This document shows positions 38,121 through 47,263 of a DNA stretch of 64,000 bases, piece by piece; within the stretch, counting starts at the first letter, position 1, and the number at the start of each line of letters is the position of its first letter. Below the pieces are notes generated by a model, which saw nothing but the letters and a program-made list of their open reading frames with translations, made no database searches and was not told the DNA's origin. Source of the DNA: Pyruvatibacter mobilis (GTDB taxonomy: Bacteria > Pseudomonadota > Alphaproteobacteria > CGMCC-115125); contig NZ_CP051630.1 of NCBI RefSeq assembly GCF_012848855.1, positions 2,831,501-2,895,500 on the forward strand, written 5' to 3'. The translations under genes and the position numbers were made by a program.

Positions 38121-38430
38121 GCCCACCCCCATCACGCCGGACCATCCGGACTTGCGCCGAATGGCCGATTATCAGTTGACGGAAAGTCTGCGGGTGCTCG
38201 AAACGCAAATTGCCGGGCGACGCACAGGCTTCAGCTTTGGCCTACAAATGTTCCGCCCGCTTGCGTCAAATTGACAACTGAGCACAATTATCCCCAATCC
38301 GCCTTAACACTTGAGACCATAGCAAGAACATTAAATGAACGCACGTTCTTTTTCTGGGGACAGGTGAACTATCACTCACCAGGGCCGGAGAGTGCCAGAC
38401 CGGCGGGCAGGCGCTGTTGCCCCGAGCGGG
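38121..38430. other. Gene-free region between gshB and comM
   Basis: These 310 bases are between the gshB stop and the comM start. Apart from the LexA-type site there are only short unconvincing frames, for instance a 37-codon frame on the plus strand at 38161-38274 with no good ribosome site. The region is richer in A+T between about 38255 and 38345, as expected for a promoter. Confidence 0.6.
38326..38348 (-). promoter_or_regulatory. Compound LexA (SOS) operator upstream of comM
   Basis: GAAC (38326-38329), seven bases, GAAC (38337-38340), four bases, GTTC (38345-38348). On the minus strand this is GTTC-N7-GTTC, the alphaproteobacterial LexA box. The second GAAC also forms GAAC-N4-GTTC with the last GTTC, the Gram-positive type LexA box. 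comM is the only gene placed to be controlled, 206 bases downstream. Confidence 0.8.
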
Positions 38431-39375
38431 TCAGGACGCGCGCTTGGCTTCGATCACATCCCAGATCATGGCGGCGATATTGGTGCCGTCGAACCGCTCG
38501 ATCTCCCGCAGGCCGGTCGGCGAGGTGACGTTGATTTCGGTGAGGTAGTCGCCGATGACGTCGATGCCGACGAAGATGAGGCCGCGCTTTTTAAGTTCCG
38601 GGCCGATGATGGCGCAGATTTCGCGCTCCCGGTCTGTCAACCGGGTTGCTTCCGGGCGGCCACCCACATGCATGTTGGAGCGGCTTTCGCCCTCGGCCGG
38701 GACGCGGTTGATGGCTCCGGCGATCTCGCCGTCGACCAGGATGATGCGCTTGTCGCCGGCGCGGACGTCCGGGAGATAGGCCTGGGCGATCAGCGGCTCG
38801 CGGTACATCTGGGTGAACATCTCGAGCAGGGATGCGAGGTTTTCGTCATCCGGGCGGACGCGGAAGACGCCGGCGCCGCCATTGCCGTAAAGCGGCTTGA
38901 GGATGATGTCCTTGTGCTCGGCGCGGAAGGCGCGGATGTCCTGCTCGCTGGAGGAGATCAGCGTCGGCGGCATGACGCCGTCGAACTCGGTGACGAACAG
39001 CTTTTCAGGCGCGTTGCGCACATGGGACGGATCATTGACCACCAGGGTGTGGGGGTGGATGTGATCGAGGATGTGGGTGGCGGTGATGTAGCTCATGTCG
39101 AAGGGCGGATCCTGGCGCATCAGCACCACGTCCACGTCACGCAGGTTTGTGACAACCTCGTTGCCTTCAGTGAAATGATCGCCCTCCGCGTCGCGCACCT
39201 CAAGGCTGCGGGTGCGGGCCAGCACCTCGCCATTGCTGAGGGAAAGGTCGCGCGGCAGGTAGTAGCAGAGCGCATGGCCGCGGGCCTGTGCTTCAAGTGC
39301 CAGGCGGAAGGTGGAATCGCCCTTGATGTCGATGGCCGCGACCGGGTCCATCTGGATTGCAATCTTGAGCGCCAT
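38431..39375 (-). CDS. gshB: Glutathione synthetase GshB
   Basis: This 314-residue ATP-grasp enzyme joins gamma-glutamylcysteine and glycine. The N-terminal domain begins [21 protein letters not shown]. The ATP-grasp part has [36 protein letters not shown] and the terminal [23 protein letters not shown]. Length is standard. It stands in the conserved rsmI-yraN-gshB order, with dolP and a SirB1 protein placed between. Confidence 0.97.
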   Translation of the reverse strand: MALKIAIQMDPVAAIDIKGDSTFRLALEAQARGHALCYYLPRDLSLSNGEVLARTRSLEVRDAEGDHFTEGNEVVTNLRDVDVVLMRQDPPFDMSYITATHILDHIHPHTLVVNDPSHVRNAPEKLFVTEFDGVMPPTLISSSEQDIRAFRAEHKDIILKPLYGNGGAGVFRVRPDDENLASLLEMFTQMYREPLIAQAYLPDVRAGDKRIILVDGEIAGAINRVPAEGESRSNMHVGGRPEATRLTDREREICAIIGPELKKRGLIFVGIDVIGDYLTEINVTSPTGLREIERFDGTNIAAMIWDVIEAKRAS

Positions 39376-39524
39376 TGTCCGCCTCTTTCACGTCTTGGTA
39401 TCGGTGTGTCCGGTTCCGGCGGAATGTCGGTGCGGGGTCCGGCAAGGTCAATGGGCAAAGTGCCAGGCACGCGCGGGCACATCCGGCGCAGGCAGGCCGT
39501 TAGACCGGCACACAAGGCTGCAGC

Positions 39525-40445
39525 CTAGTGGAGGCGCATGCGGAGGCTGTCGGAGGCGGCCCGGGCCTCGCGGACAATATGACTGCGGCCATCGGCGAGA
39601 GCCAGTTCGGCAGCGCGGGCAAAGGCCTGGCGGGCAGACATGAGGTTGCCCAGCTCGCCGTCGAGGCGGCCCCGCTCAAGCCACAGGGACGCGTCGCGCG
39701 GGGCAATGGCGGTCATGCGGGCGAGGATCGCGTGGGCGCGGGCGGTATCGCGGGCCTGCAGGGCGCGGGTGTAGATATTGTTCTGCAGCCGTAACAGAAC
39801 CGCACGGGCGGTGACCGGCGCCAGGGCCTGATCAAGGTCAGCCTGGCTGGGGGAGCCGTCGCTGTCCTCATCAAGGCCGCGCACGCGGGCGAGGAGGCCG
39901 ACCACTTCGTCCTCGTCGAGCACCTGGCCGCCGGAGAACGGATCGATCATCACCGGCGGCGGGCCGCCCTGCACCATGCCGTTGAGGCGGACGAGGAAAT
40001 GGCCGGGGAAGTTGACGCCGGAGACAGCCCAGCCATTGGCGCGGCCGGCGTGAATGTAGATGAGCCCGAGGGCGACCGGCAGGCCGCGCTTGCGGTCGAT
40101 GACGCGCACCAGATTGGCATTGGCCATGTCGTCATAGGTCACCCGGTCGCCGTCATAGCCGAAGTCACCGGCGATGACGTCGGCCAGGGCCTGGGCACGG
40201 GCGCGGGTGATGCCGGCCTCGCGGCGGGCGGGATCCGCGGACTGGGCATCGGGGCCGGCAAGGGCTGCAGCACGGGCCGCCACGTCTTCGGCGATGCGGG
40301 CCAGATGGGCGCGGTAGGGATCAAGCACCAGATCAGGCATGTCCGAGGCGCCGAGCGCCAGGGCGGTTTCGGCCAGATCAATCGCGTCGTCGGCGGCCTC
40401 TCCGGCGGCGCGCAGAACGCGGTCGAGCTCGGGGGTCATGCTCAT
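39525..40445 (-). CDS. SirB1-family transglutaminase-like/TPR protein
   Basis: This 306-residue protein has a Transglut_core2 (SirB1) region (about 90-215) with LVRVIDRKRGLPVALGLIYIHAGR and VNFPGHFLVRLNG, followed by tetratricopeptide-like helices (about 225-290). The transglutaminase-like Cys is absent, as is usual in this family, so catalysis is doubtful. I chose the ATG at 40445 (MSMTPELDRVL); the frame is open further upstream. The function is unknown. Confidence 0.86.
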   Translation of the reverse strand: MSMTPELDRVLRAAGEAADDAIDLAETALALGASDMPDLVLDPYRAHLARIAEDVAARAAALAGPDAQSADPARREAGITRARAQALADVIAGDFGYDGDRVTYDDMANANLVRVIDRKRGLPVALGLIYIHAGRANGWAVSGVNFPGHFLVRLNGMVQGGPPPVMIDPFSGGQVLDEDEVVGLLARVRGLDEDSDGSPSQADLDQALAPVTARAVLLRLQNNIYTRALQARDTARAHAILARMTAIAPRDASLWLERGRLDGELGNLMSARQAFARAAELALADGRSHIVREARAASDSLRMRLH

Positions 40446-40510
40446 GGCTCCCGCTGGTGGCTGACGGCGCCGGGCGTCAGCGTCGCCCCGGCGGGTGAAG
40501 GATAACGCTC

Positions 40511-41449
40511 TCATCGCACTGGTGCTAAGTCCCTGCTCTCGATGGCCGAGGCACCCGGCGACAGGCTGCGCGGCCCGCCGGTGCCTGTGTCATAAGCCGG
40601 AGCGGGCTGGTAGGCCGGTTCATATGCGGGCTGATAGGTGGGCTGATAGGCGGTAGAGGTGCTGGCCGTTTCGATGGCGACGGCATCGTCATAGGCCGAC
40701 ATATCGGTGCGCAGGGGCGGCTGTCCGGTCAGGATGTCTTCGCGCTCCTGGGCTTCTGCCAGCACATGGCCCTGGCGCTCGCCCGCCGGCTGCCGCTCGA
40801 AGGGCTGTTCGGCAGGGACGCCTGCGGGGCGCTCGGCCATGCGGCGCGGGTCGTTGACGGTGATGGCGTGCATGACCACGCGGCGGACGCCGGAAATGTC
40901 GCGCGCATGGGCTGCAACCCGGTCGATCTCCCCTTCGTCCTGCCCGATGCCGAGGACATAGACAGAGCCGTTGGTGACGTCCGTGGCGTAGTTGATGTCG
41001 GAAATGGAGAAGTCGGTGAGCAGCCGGGCGCTCAGCTTGGCGTCGATCCATTCATCCGACGGCAGGGTTTCCAGCGAGGACGTCTCGGAAATCTCGATCT
41101 CGTTGATGACCTCGCGCACGCCCGGCACGGTCCAGGCGATGCGGGTGGCTGCCGCCCGCTCCTCGTCGCGCTGGACGAGGCCGGTCATCATCACGCGGCC
41201 TTCCATGACCTTGCTCGAGACCTTGGAATAAAGACCGTCATCGCTCTTGAGCAGGCGGTCGGTGAGGCCGAGCTTGATTTCAGTGTCGGTCAGCGCTTCG
41301 CCGACGGGGCGCTCCTGGAAGGCGGCGATGCCTGCCGTGGCACCTGCGCCCACCGCCATGCCGACCGGGGTGCAGGCCGCAAGGGCCAGACTGCCCGCCG
41401 CTGCCAGCGCGAGAAGGGACGACGATTTGAGGGCCATCTTGATAGCCAT
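40511..41449 (-). CDS. dolP: BON-domain lipoprotein, DolP (YraP)-like with Tyr/Pro-rich tail
   Basis: This 312-residue lipoprotein has a signal peptide with lipobox SLALAAC (Cys at about residue 25), then two BON domains (about 55-125 and 135-205; VMEGRVMMTGLVQRDEE, VTNGSVYVLGIGQDEGE). E. coli DolP is a two-BON outer-membrane lipoprotein in the rsmI-lpoA-yraN-diaA-dolP cluster, which matches this neighbourhood. The C-terminal 100 residues are extra: a Glu/Arg region and repeats of YQPTYQPAYEPAYQPAPAY, rich in Tyr and Pro. I chose ATG 41449; the frame upstream belongs to the spacer. Confidence 0.88.
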   Translation of the reverse strand: MAIKMALKSSSLLALAAAGSLALAACTPVGMAVGAGATAGIAAFQERPVGEALTDTEIKLGLTDRLLKSDDGLYSKVSSKVMEGRVMMTGLVQRDEERAAATRIAWTVPGVREVINEIEISETSSLETLPSDEWIDAKLSARLLTDFSISDINYATDVTNGSVYVLGIGQDEGEIDRVAAHARDISGVRRVVMHAITVNDPRRMAERPAGVPAEQPFERQPAGERQGHVLAEAQEREDILTGQPPLRTDMSAYDDAVAIETASTSTAYQPTYQPAYEPAYQPAPAYDTGTGGPRSLSPGASAIESRDLAPVR

Positions 41450-41869
41450 GGGACACCACCTGCATTGCGGCGGGCCATCGGGCACGCCGGGTCACGACCA
41501 CACCGGCCATCCGCGCTGCGGCGGGCGGAGGCCCGGTGACAGCTGCGGATGAGCGGCGGCGCCCGCATGGAGCCGTCTCCTGCCGGAGACCCATGCGGGT
41601 AGCGGTTTGCCCGGTTCGACTTGTCCCTGTTGAACGCCTTCGTGGCATCCATGGCCTGCTGTGCAGGCCGTGCGCGCTGCTTCTGCGGCGCTGTCCCGGA
41701 GACCCCACGCGACCGGTTTCCGGTTCATTGAGGGGCTGGCGCTTTGCGCTTGCAGCTTCATGCAAGTGATTCGCCGAGGACAGGCATTTCATACCACAAA
41801 CGGCGCGCCGGGCCGAGGGGGAATGGGCGGGGTCGCCCACCGCCGGACCATCAAGCCGGTGACGAAACG
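41450..41869. other. 420-bp spacer between yraN and dolP with a strong hairpin
   Basis: No convincing gene is present; the overlapping frames on both strands do not resemble proteins. A perfect 9-bp stem CCCGCATGG (41562-41570) with CCATGCGGG (41591-41599) encloses a 6-bp stem GTCTCC/GGAGAC and a TGCC loop, with a 4-base bulge. A second inverted repeat CTTGCA (41749-41754)/TGCAAG (41761-41766) lies further upstream of dolP. E. coli has diaA at this place. The structure could be a leader of the dolP transcript or a small RNA. Confidence 0.5.
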
Positions 41870-42283
41870 TTACATGGCCATCCATGCGTTGGGTGTGTGC
41901 CGGGGCCAGCGCCACGGGCTGACGGCGATGAGGTCAAACCTCATGTCGCACCCGGCAAGGCCGGGCCGCCAGCGCGGCAGCCAGGACGCCGCGGCAGTGA
42001 GGCGCTGCTGCTGGCGCGGCGTCAGGGCAATGCCCGCATCCTCCCGGCGGGCGCGGGCCTTGACCTCAACGATGACAAGCAAATTGCCTTTACGCGCCAG
42101 GATGTCGATCTCGCCTGACGGCGTGCGCAGGCGGCGGGCGAGAATGCGATAGCCCTTGGCCCTGAGCAGAAAGGCGGCTGCAGTTTCCGCATGGCGGCCG
42201 CGCCGCTCGGCTGCCCGTTTTCCGGCCCTGGTCCCGGACCCTTTGGCGGGGCCGTTGCCGCGACGCGGGGCCGGGGACGCCAT
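41870..42283 (-). CDS. yraN: YraN/UPF0102-family nuclease-fold protein
   Basis: This 137-residue protein begins with a basic low-complexity segment (1-25) and then the UPF0102 pattern: AERRGRHAETAAAFLLRAKGYRILARRLRTP, GEIDILARKGNLLVIVEVKARAR (the D-x-n-E-x-K nuclease motif) and AASWLPRW. Its ATG overlaps the rsmI stop as TGATG. The family has a restriction-endonuclease fold of unknown role. Confidence 0.92.
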   Translation of the reverse strand: MASPAPRRGNGPAKGSGTRAGKRAAERRGRHAETAAAFLLRAKGYRILARRLRTPSGEIDILARKGNLLVIVEVKARARREDAGIALTPRQQQRLTAAASWLPRWRPGLAGCDMRFDLIAVSPWRWPRHTPNAWMAM

Positions 42284-43254
42284 CAGTTGCCGCGCTCCTC
42301 GCTGGCGGACTCTTCGCTGCCGCGCTCCTCGCTGGCGGAGGGGCCTGCGTCGGCCAGCTCCAGCGCCCGGGCATAGGCGCGCTTGCGGGGGATGCCCAGG
42401 GTGCGTGCCACTTCGGCGGCGGCACGGCTGGCGCTGTCGTGGCGCATGGCTTCGGTCAGTGCCCTGTCCAGCAGGGCATCGGCGTCTTCGTCCGTGTCAC
42501 CGCCGGCTGTTGCCGGGCCGACCACCAGCACGATTTCACCGCGTGGCGGGCCTTCGGCTTCGTAATGGGCGGCGAGGTCAGGCAGGGGGCCGCGGCGGGC
42601 TTCCTCGAACTTCTTGGTGAGTTCGCGGGTGACAGCGGCCTCCCGCGCGCCGAGGCCGGAGGCAAGCGCGCGCAGGGTTTGCGGCAGGCGCTTGGCGGTC
42701 TCGAGGATGACGAGGGTTGCGGGAATTTCGGCAAGGGCGGCGATGGCCTTGTCGCGCGCGCCGGATTTTGGGGGCAGGAAGCCCTGGAAGAAAAAGCGGT
42801 CTGTCGGCAGGCCTGCGATGCACAACGCGGCGAGGACAGAGGAAGGGCCGGGCAGGGCCGTCACCGCATGGCCTTCGGCAATCACGTCGCGCACCAGCTT
42901 GTAGCCCGGGTCGGACACAAGCGGCGTGCCCGCATCGCTGACGAGGAGAATGGCCGCGCCGTCCGCCAGCCGCGCCAGCACGCGCGGGCGCATGCGCTCA
43001 GCATTGTGCTCGTGATAGCTCTCGAGCCGGGCGGACAGGCCGTGGATCGCAAGCAGCTTGCCAGTCTCTCGGGTGTCTTCGCAGAGCACGAGATCAGCCG
43101 ACGCAAAGGCGTCGAGCAGGCGCAGGCTGACATCCTGCGCGTTGCCGATGGGTGTTGCGGCAATGTGCAGACCCGGGCCCAGGGGCGAGCGCAGGCGGCT
43201 GCCTGACGCCTTGTTTTCGCCCGATGCCTGGGGATGCTGTTGTGCGGATGCCAT
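42283..43254 (-). CDS. rsmI: 16S rRNA (cytidine1402-2'-O)-methyltransferase RsmI
   Basis: RsmI methylates C1402 in the decoding centre with RsmH. The 323-residue protein has HIAATPIGNAQDVSLRLLDAF near the start, LCEDTRETGKLL, LVSDAGTPLVSDPGYKLV and TALPGPSSVLAALCIAGLP, all family motifs, and a C-terminal RsmI_HTH. The last 20 residues are a duplicated SASEERG sequence that comes from a 30-base DNA repeat. I chose ATG 43254. It is divergent from the LpoA-like gene. Confidence 0.96.
   Translation of the reverse strand: MASAQQHPQASGENKASGSRLRSPLGPGLHIAATPIGNAQDVSLRLLDAFASADLVLCEDTRETGKLLAIHGLSARLESYHEHNAERMRPRVLARLADGAAILLVSDAGTPLVSDPGYKLVRDVIAEGHAVTALPGPSSVLAALCIAGLPTDRFFFQGFLPPKSGARDKAIAALAEIPATLVILETAKRLPQTLRALASGLGAREAAVTRELTKKFEEARRGPLPDLAAHYEAEGPPRGEIVLVVGPATAGGDTDEDADALLDRALTEAMRHDSASRAAAEVARTLGIPRKRAYARALELADAGPSASEERGSEESASEERGN
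42288..42339. repeat. 30-bp-period direct repeat at the rsmI 3' end
   Basis: The 22-base sequence TGCCGCGCTCCTCGCTGGCG(+2) occurs at 42288-42309 and 42318-42339, which yields the duplicated SASEERG tail of RsmI. Looks like a recent slippage or duplication. Confidence 0.75.
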
Positions 43255-43427
43255 ACTGCCCAATAGGGGATGCAGGGGCAGGGCGCAACACACCTGTTCT
43301 CAGGCGGGCGGGGGCGATATAGCTTTGCTTTCCATCTCCCGTGCGATGCGGCAGCTCCGGGTTGAGGCCACCGGCCCCGGCCTGGAGACTGAGACGGGAG
43401 AGCGACAGTTTGGAGAGGTCACGGAAC

Positions 43428-44693
43428 ATGACGGCGGTATCGACGGCGGCGACTAGCTCGCGCATGGGGCGGCATCTGAAGCTGGGTGCTGCGGCGCTGA
43501 TGACGGGCCTGATGCTGGCCGCCTGCTCCACCACTGACGGCGCGGACAAGACGCCGCCGACACAGACCCCGCCGCCGCAGGTGAAAGTGACACCACCGCC
43601 GCAGGACGGCCCGGCGCGGGACACCACGGGCTTTCTGAAGCCGCGCCACCTGTCGGTGGCCGAGCCGGTGCGGGTGGCGATCCTTGTGCCGATGAGCGGT
43701 CAGGCCGCGCCGGTGGGCAAGGCGATGATGGATGCCGCGCAGCTGGCGCTGTTTGAATTCGATGATCCCAACATCCTGCTGATGCCGAAGGACACGGCCG
43801 GCAACCCGGCCACCGCCGCGACCGCCGCGCGGGAGGCCATTGCCGAGGGGGCGGACATCATTCTGGGGCCGCTGTTTGCGTCCTCCGTGGCAGCGGTCTC
43901 CATTCCCGCGCAGCAGGCGCAGGTGCCGGTGATCGCCTTTTCCACTGACCGCAACGTGGCCGGCGGCGGTGTCTATCTGCTGAGCTTCCTGCCGGAAGAC
44001 GACATCGAGCGGATCGTCGACTTCGCCGTGCTGGAGGGTCATCAGCGCTTTGCCGCGCTGCTGCCGCAGAACGAATATGGCCAGCGGGTGCGCACCCAGC
44101 TGAGCCAGGCGATCACCGCGCGCGGCGCGCAGCTGACGGCGACCGAGACCTATGCGGGCTCGACCGACGGCATGCTGGCTCCGGCGGAACGGCTGGCGAA
44201 GCAGAAAGAGAATTACGACATCGTGCTGCTGCCAGCGGGTGGCACCGAGCTGCAGGCGCTGGCGCCGCTCCTGCCCTATTACGATGTGGACCCGCGCGAG
44301 GTGAAGTTCATCGGCACCGGGCTGTGGGACGACCCGTCGGTGCTGCGGGAGCCGTCTCTTGTGGGTGGCTGGTTTGCTGCGCCGCCGACCGAGGCGCGGA
44401 CCTCTTTCCAGGGACGGTTCGAGCAGGTGTTCGGCACCAAACCGCACCGGATTGCGAGCCTTGCCTATGACGCCATGAGCCTGGCAATCGCGTTGTCCAG
44501 CGGCACGCCCGGCCAGCGCTACACGGTGGCGGAGCTGACCGCCGAAGACGGCTTTGCCGGCATTGACGGCGTGTTCCGCTTCACCCCGCAGGGCCTCAAC
44601 GAACGGGCGCTGACAGTGAAGGAAGTGCGCCCGGGCGGCTTCGTGGTGGTGAGCCCGGCCCCGCAGTCGCTCACCGGCGGGGCGGTGTTCTAG
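43428..44693 (+). CDS. lpoA: Penicillin-binding protein activator, LpoA/LppC-like lipoprotein
   Basis: This 421-residue protein has a lipoprotein signal peptide with LMTGLMLAAC (Cys at about 28), a Pro-rich linker (about 38-60) and a periplasmic-binding-protein-like domain (about 75-400; VRVAILVPMSGQAAPVGKAMMDAAQLALFE in outline, ADIILGPLFASSVAAVSIPAQ). It lacks the N-terminal TPR domain of E. coli LpoA, as is usual in alphaproteobacteria. It may aid peptidoglycan synthesis. I chose ATG 43428, with GGAGAGG upstream. It is divergent from rsmI, the conserved arrangement. Confidence 0.88.
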   Translation: MTAVSTAATSSRMGRHLKLGAAALMTGLMLAACSTTDGADKTPPTQTPPPQVKVTPPPQDGPARDTTGFLKPRHLSVAEPVRVAILVPMSGQAAPVGKAMMDAAQLALFEFDDPNILLMPKDTAGNPATAATAAREAIAEGADIILGPLFASSVAAVSIPAQQAQVPVIAFSTDRNVAGGGVYLLSFLPEDDIERIVDFAVLEGHQRFAALLPQNEYGQRVRTQLSQAITARGAQLTATETYAGSTDGMLAPAERLAKQKENYDIVLLPAGGTELQALAPLLPYYDVDPREVKFIGTGLWDDPSVLREPSLVGGWFAAPPTEARTSFQGRFEQVFGTKPHRIASLAYDAMSLAIALSSGTPGQRYTVAELTAEDGFAGIDGVFRFTPQGLNERALTVKEVRPGGFVVVSPAPQSLTGGAVF

Positions 44694-44704
44694 GACGATC
44701 CGCA

Positions 44705-44722
44705 CAGGCCCTGGCGGGCCTG
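44705..44722. other. Hairpin between convergent lpoA and hemW
   Basis: CAGGCCC-TGGC-GGGCCTG, a perfect 7-bp stem with a four-base loop, fills the 32-base gap between two convergent stop codons. It has no T run and is therefore only a possible transcript-end structure. Confidence 0.45.
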
Positions 44723-44725
44723 ACC

Positions 44726-45901
44726 CTAGAGCAGGATTTCGCGCAGCAGGGCGTTGAGCACAGGGCGGCCCGCTTGGGTGACCTGTAGCTTATCCCCATG
44801 CATCACCAAGAGATCATTGGCGATGCACTTTTCGACAGCCTGGTTGTCAACAAGATCGCCAAAGGGCGCGGAAAGCCGGGAAAGCTGGATTCCTTCGCGG
44901 AGACGGAGGCCCATCAGCAGCATTTCGACCGCCCGGTCGCAGTTATCCACATACTCATCCACAACCAGGCCATGGCCTGTGGCCTCTACGGCCTGAAGCC
45001 AGGCTGCGGGATCGGTCAGGGTGCTGGTGGCCTGCCAGCCTGACGGTGTCAGCAGCCGGCCATGGGCGCCGGGGCCGATGCCCACATAGGCGTCTCCCTG
45101 CCAGTAGACGAGATTGTGCCGGCTCTCCTCGCCGGGGCGGGCGTGGTTCGACACTTCATAGGCGGGCAGGCCCGCTGCCTCGCACAGGGCCTGGGTGGTT
45201 TCATAGAGGGCTGCGCCCGTGTCCTCGTCGGGGACTGACAATCTGCCTGCCGCGTGAAGCGCTGCGAAGGGTGTGCCCTCCTCGATGGTGAGCTGATAGA
45301 GCGACAGATGATCCGGGCCGAAGGCGAGCGCGCGGGTGAGTTCTGCGTCCCAGGCCTCGACCGTCTGCTGCGGGCGGGCATAGATGAGATCGAAGGACAC
45401 GCGCGGGAAGGTGTCGCGCGCCAGGGTGACGGCGCGCAGGGCTTCATCGGCGGAGTGCAGGCGGCCGAGGGCCTTGAGGCTTCGATCATCGAGCGCCTGG
45501 ACACCAAGGGAGACGCGATTGACACCTGCGTTGCGGTAGGCGCGGAAACGGTCGGCCTCGACGCTGGTGGGGTTGGCTTCCAGCGTGATCTCGGCATCTG
45601 CGGCCACAGGCCAGAGACGGGCGATGGCGTTGAGCAAGGCGTCGACGGTTGCGCCCTGCATCAGCGACGGGGTGCCGCCGCCGAAGAAGATGCTGGTGAC
45701 GGTTTCGCCCGGCATGCGGGCAGCCATGGTTTCAAGCTCGCGCACCAGCGCTGCGGCGTGGCGGGCCTGATTCACCTGCGGCCGCACATGGCTGTTGAAA
45801 TCGCAATAGGGGCATTTGGCCTGGCAGAAGGGCCAGTGCACATAGATGCCGAAGGGGCGGCTGTTGGGCGCGCCCGCGCGGGTGCCCGCGGGGGAACTCA
45901 T
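44726..45901 (-). CDS. hemW: Radical-SAM heme chaperone HemW
   Basis: This 391-residue protein has the HemW signature CQAKCPYCDFNSH (C-x3-C-x2-C, followed by Asp-Phe) at about 30, then SIFFGGGTPSLM, RVSLGVQALDDRSLKALGRLH and a HemN C-terminal domain. It lacks the extra cysteine tail of oxygen-independent coproporphyrinogen oxidase HemN, so heme trafficking is more likely. I chose ATG 45901, seven bases after the rdgB stop; a longer frame runs into rdgB. Confidence 0.93.
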   Translation of the reverse strand: MSSPAGTRAGAPNSRPFGIYVHWPFCQAKCPYCDFNSHVRPQVNQARHAAALVRELETMAARMPGETVTSIFFGGGTPSLMQGATVDALLNAIARLWPVAADAEITLEANPTSVEADRFRAYRNAGVNRVSLGVQALDDRSLKALGRLHSADEALRAVTLARDTFPRVSFDLIYARPQQTVEAWDAELTRALAFGPDHLSLYQLTIEEGTPFAALHAAGRLSVPDEDTGAALYETTQALCEAAGLPAYEVSNHARPGEESRHNLVYWQGDAYVGIGPGAHGRLLTPSGWQATSTLTDPAAWLQAVEATGHGLVVDEYVDNCDRAVEMLLMGLRLREGIQLSRLSAPFGDLVDNQAVEKCIANDLLVMHGDKLQVTQAGRPVLNALLREILL

Positions 45902-45908
45902 GGGGGCG

Positions 45909-46547
45909 TCAGGATGCTGCGGGGTCGCCGAAGCAGGCCTCGATGAGCTGGGCAAAGGCGTCTGCGCGGTGGGAGATGGCATGTTTTGCAGCCGGGTCCA
46001 TTTCGCCGAAGGTCAGCCGGTGGCCGTCCGGCTCGAAGATCGGATCATAACCGAAGCCCTGCGTGCCGCGGCCGGGCCAGACCAGGGTGCCGGTGACTTC
46101 GCCCTGGAAGGTTTCCACATGGCTGTCGGGCCAGGCCAGGGTCAGGGCGCAGACAAATTTGGCAGCCCGGTTGCCATTGGGCCCGCCATTGACGGCGCAG
46201 AGGTCCTTTTCCACCCGCTGCATGGCGGCGGCGAAATCGCGGCCCTCACCGGTCTCGGCCCATCTGGCGGAGTAGATGCCCGGTGCGCCATCGAGGCCGT
46301 CCACGGCGAGGCCTGAATCGTCCGACAGGGCGGGCAGGCCCGCAGCGGTGGCAGCGGCCAGCGCCTTCAGCTCCGCATTGGCGCGGAAGGTGGTGCCGGT
46401 CTCCTCCGGCTCGGGCAGGTCAAGCTCCGCAGCGGAGACGGTTTCGACCCCGAAGGGTGCCAGGAGGTCACGTATCTCGCGCACCTTGCCCTCATTGTGG
46501 CTGGCCACGATGATTTTCGGCCCGGTGAAGCGGCGGTGGCTGCTCAC
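45909..46547 (-). CDS. rdgB: XTP/dITP diphosphatase RdgB
   Basis: This 212-residue pyrophosphatase removes non-canonical purine nucleotides (ITP, XTP). It begins [20 protein letters not shown], with [25 protein letters not shown] and a [11 protein letters not shown] motif. The GTG start overlaps the rph stop as GTGA. This is the usual rph-rdgB-hemW operon. Confidence 0.97.
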   Translation of the reverse strand: MSSHRRFTGPKIIVASHNEGKVREIRDLLAPFGVETVSAAELDLPEPEETGTTFRANAELKALAAATAAGLPALSDDSGLAVDGLDGAPGIYSARWAETGEGRDFAAAMQRVEKDLCAVNGGPNGNRAAKFVCALTLAWPDSHVETFQGEVTGTLVWPGRGTQGFGYDPIFEPDGHRLTFGEMDPAAKHAISHRADAFAQLIEACFGDPAAS

Positions 46548-47263
46548 GACAGGCCCGCCGCCTGCTTCTGCATGGTCACGAGATCACGGATCGACGCCTT
46601 GGCGAGCCCCATCAGGTCGTTGAATTCCTGCTCGGAGAAGGGGTCGCCTTCGGCGGTGCCCTGGATTTCGACGATGCCGCCGGAGCCGGTCATGACGAAA
46701 TTGGCGTCGGTGCCGGCGGTGGAATCCTCGGCATAGTCGAGATCGGCAACCGGGGTGCCGTTATAGATGCCGCAGGAGATCGCGGCGACGTGGTCGCGCA
46801 GGGGGATCTCCTTGATCATGTCGCGCTCCTTCATCCAGGAGAAGCACTGGTGCAGCGCCACCCAGGCGCCGGTGATCGAGGCGGTGCGGGTGCCGCCATC
46901 GGCCTGGATCACGTCGCAGTCGACGGAGACCTGGCGCTCGCCCATGGCGCCGAGATCCACCACCGCCCGCAGGGAGCGGCCGATGAGGCGCTGGATTTCC
47001 TGGGTGCGGCCGGACTGCTTGCCGGCGGACGCCTCGCGGCGCATGCGGTCGCCGGTGGCGCGCGGCAGCATGCCGTATTCGGCGGTCACCCAGCCGCGGC
47101 CGGAATTGCGCAGGAAGGGCGGCACGCGCTCCTCGAGGCTGGCGGTCACCAGCACATGGGTGTCGCCGAACCGGACCAGGCAGGAGCCTTCGGCGTGCTT
47201 GGAAAAGCCGGGTTCGAAGGAAACGGAACGCATCTGATCGGGACGGCGGCCGGACGGGCGCAT
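46544..47263 (-). CDS. rph: Ribonuclease PH
   Basis: This 239-residue phosphorolytic 3'-5' exonuclease trims tRNA 3' ends. The N-terminus [20 protein letters not shown] and the phosphate site with [15 protein letters not shown] and GRSLRAVVD are typical; the C-terminus carries [20 protein letters not shown] chose ATG 47263, which has GGAG at five bases; a GTG two codons earlier is possible. It is divergent from hrcA. Confidence 0.97.
   Translation of the reverse strand: MRPSGRRPDQMRSVSFEPGFSKHAEGSCLVRFGDTHVLVTASLEERVPPFLRNSGRGWVTAEYGMLPRATGDRMRREASAGKQSGRTQEIQRLIGRSLRAVVDLGAMGERQVSVDCDVIQADGGTRTASITGAWVALHQCFSWMKERDMIKEIPLRDHVAAISCGIYNGTPVADLDYAEDSTAGTDANFVMTGSGGIVEIQGTAEGDPFSEQEFNDLMGLAKASIRDLVTMQKQAAGLS

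Noticed and set aside
38161-38274. A 37-codon plus-strand frame upstream of comM
   Set aside because: No ribosome site and no recognisable sequence; not enough to call a small gene.
34485-38528. Two overlapping plus-strand frames of over 650 codons opposite the kinase and comM
   Set aside because: Antisense shadows of genes with full domain sets; typical of GC-rich codon bias.
41280-41915. A 211-codon minus-strand frame across the yraN-dolP spacer
   Set aside because: It runs into coding sequence at both ends, has a patchwork composition and resembles no protein.
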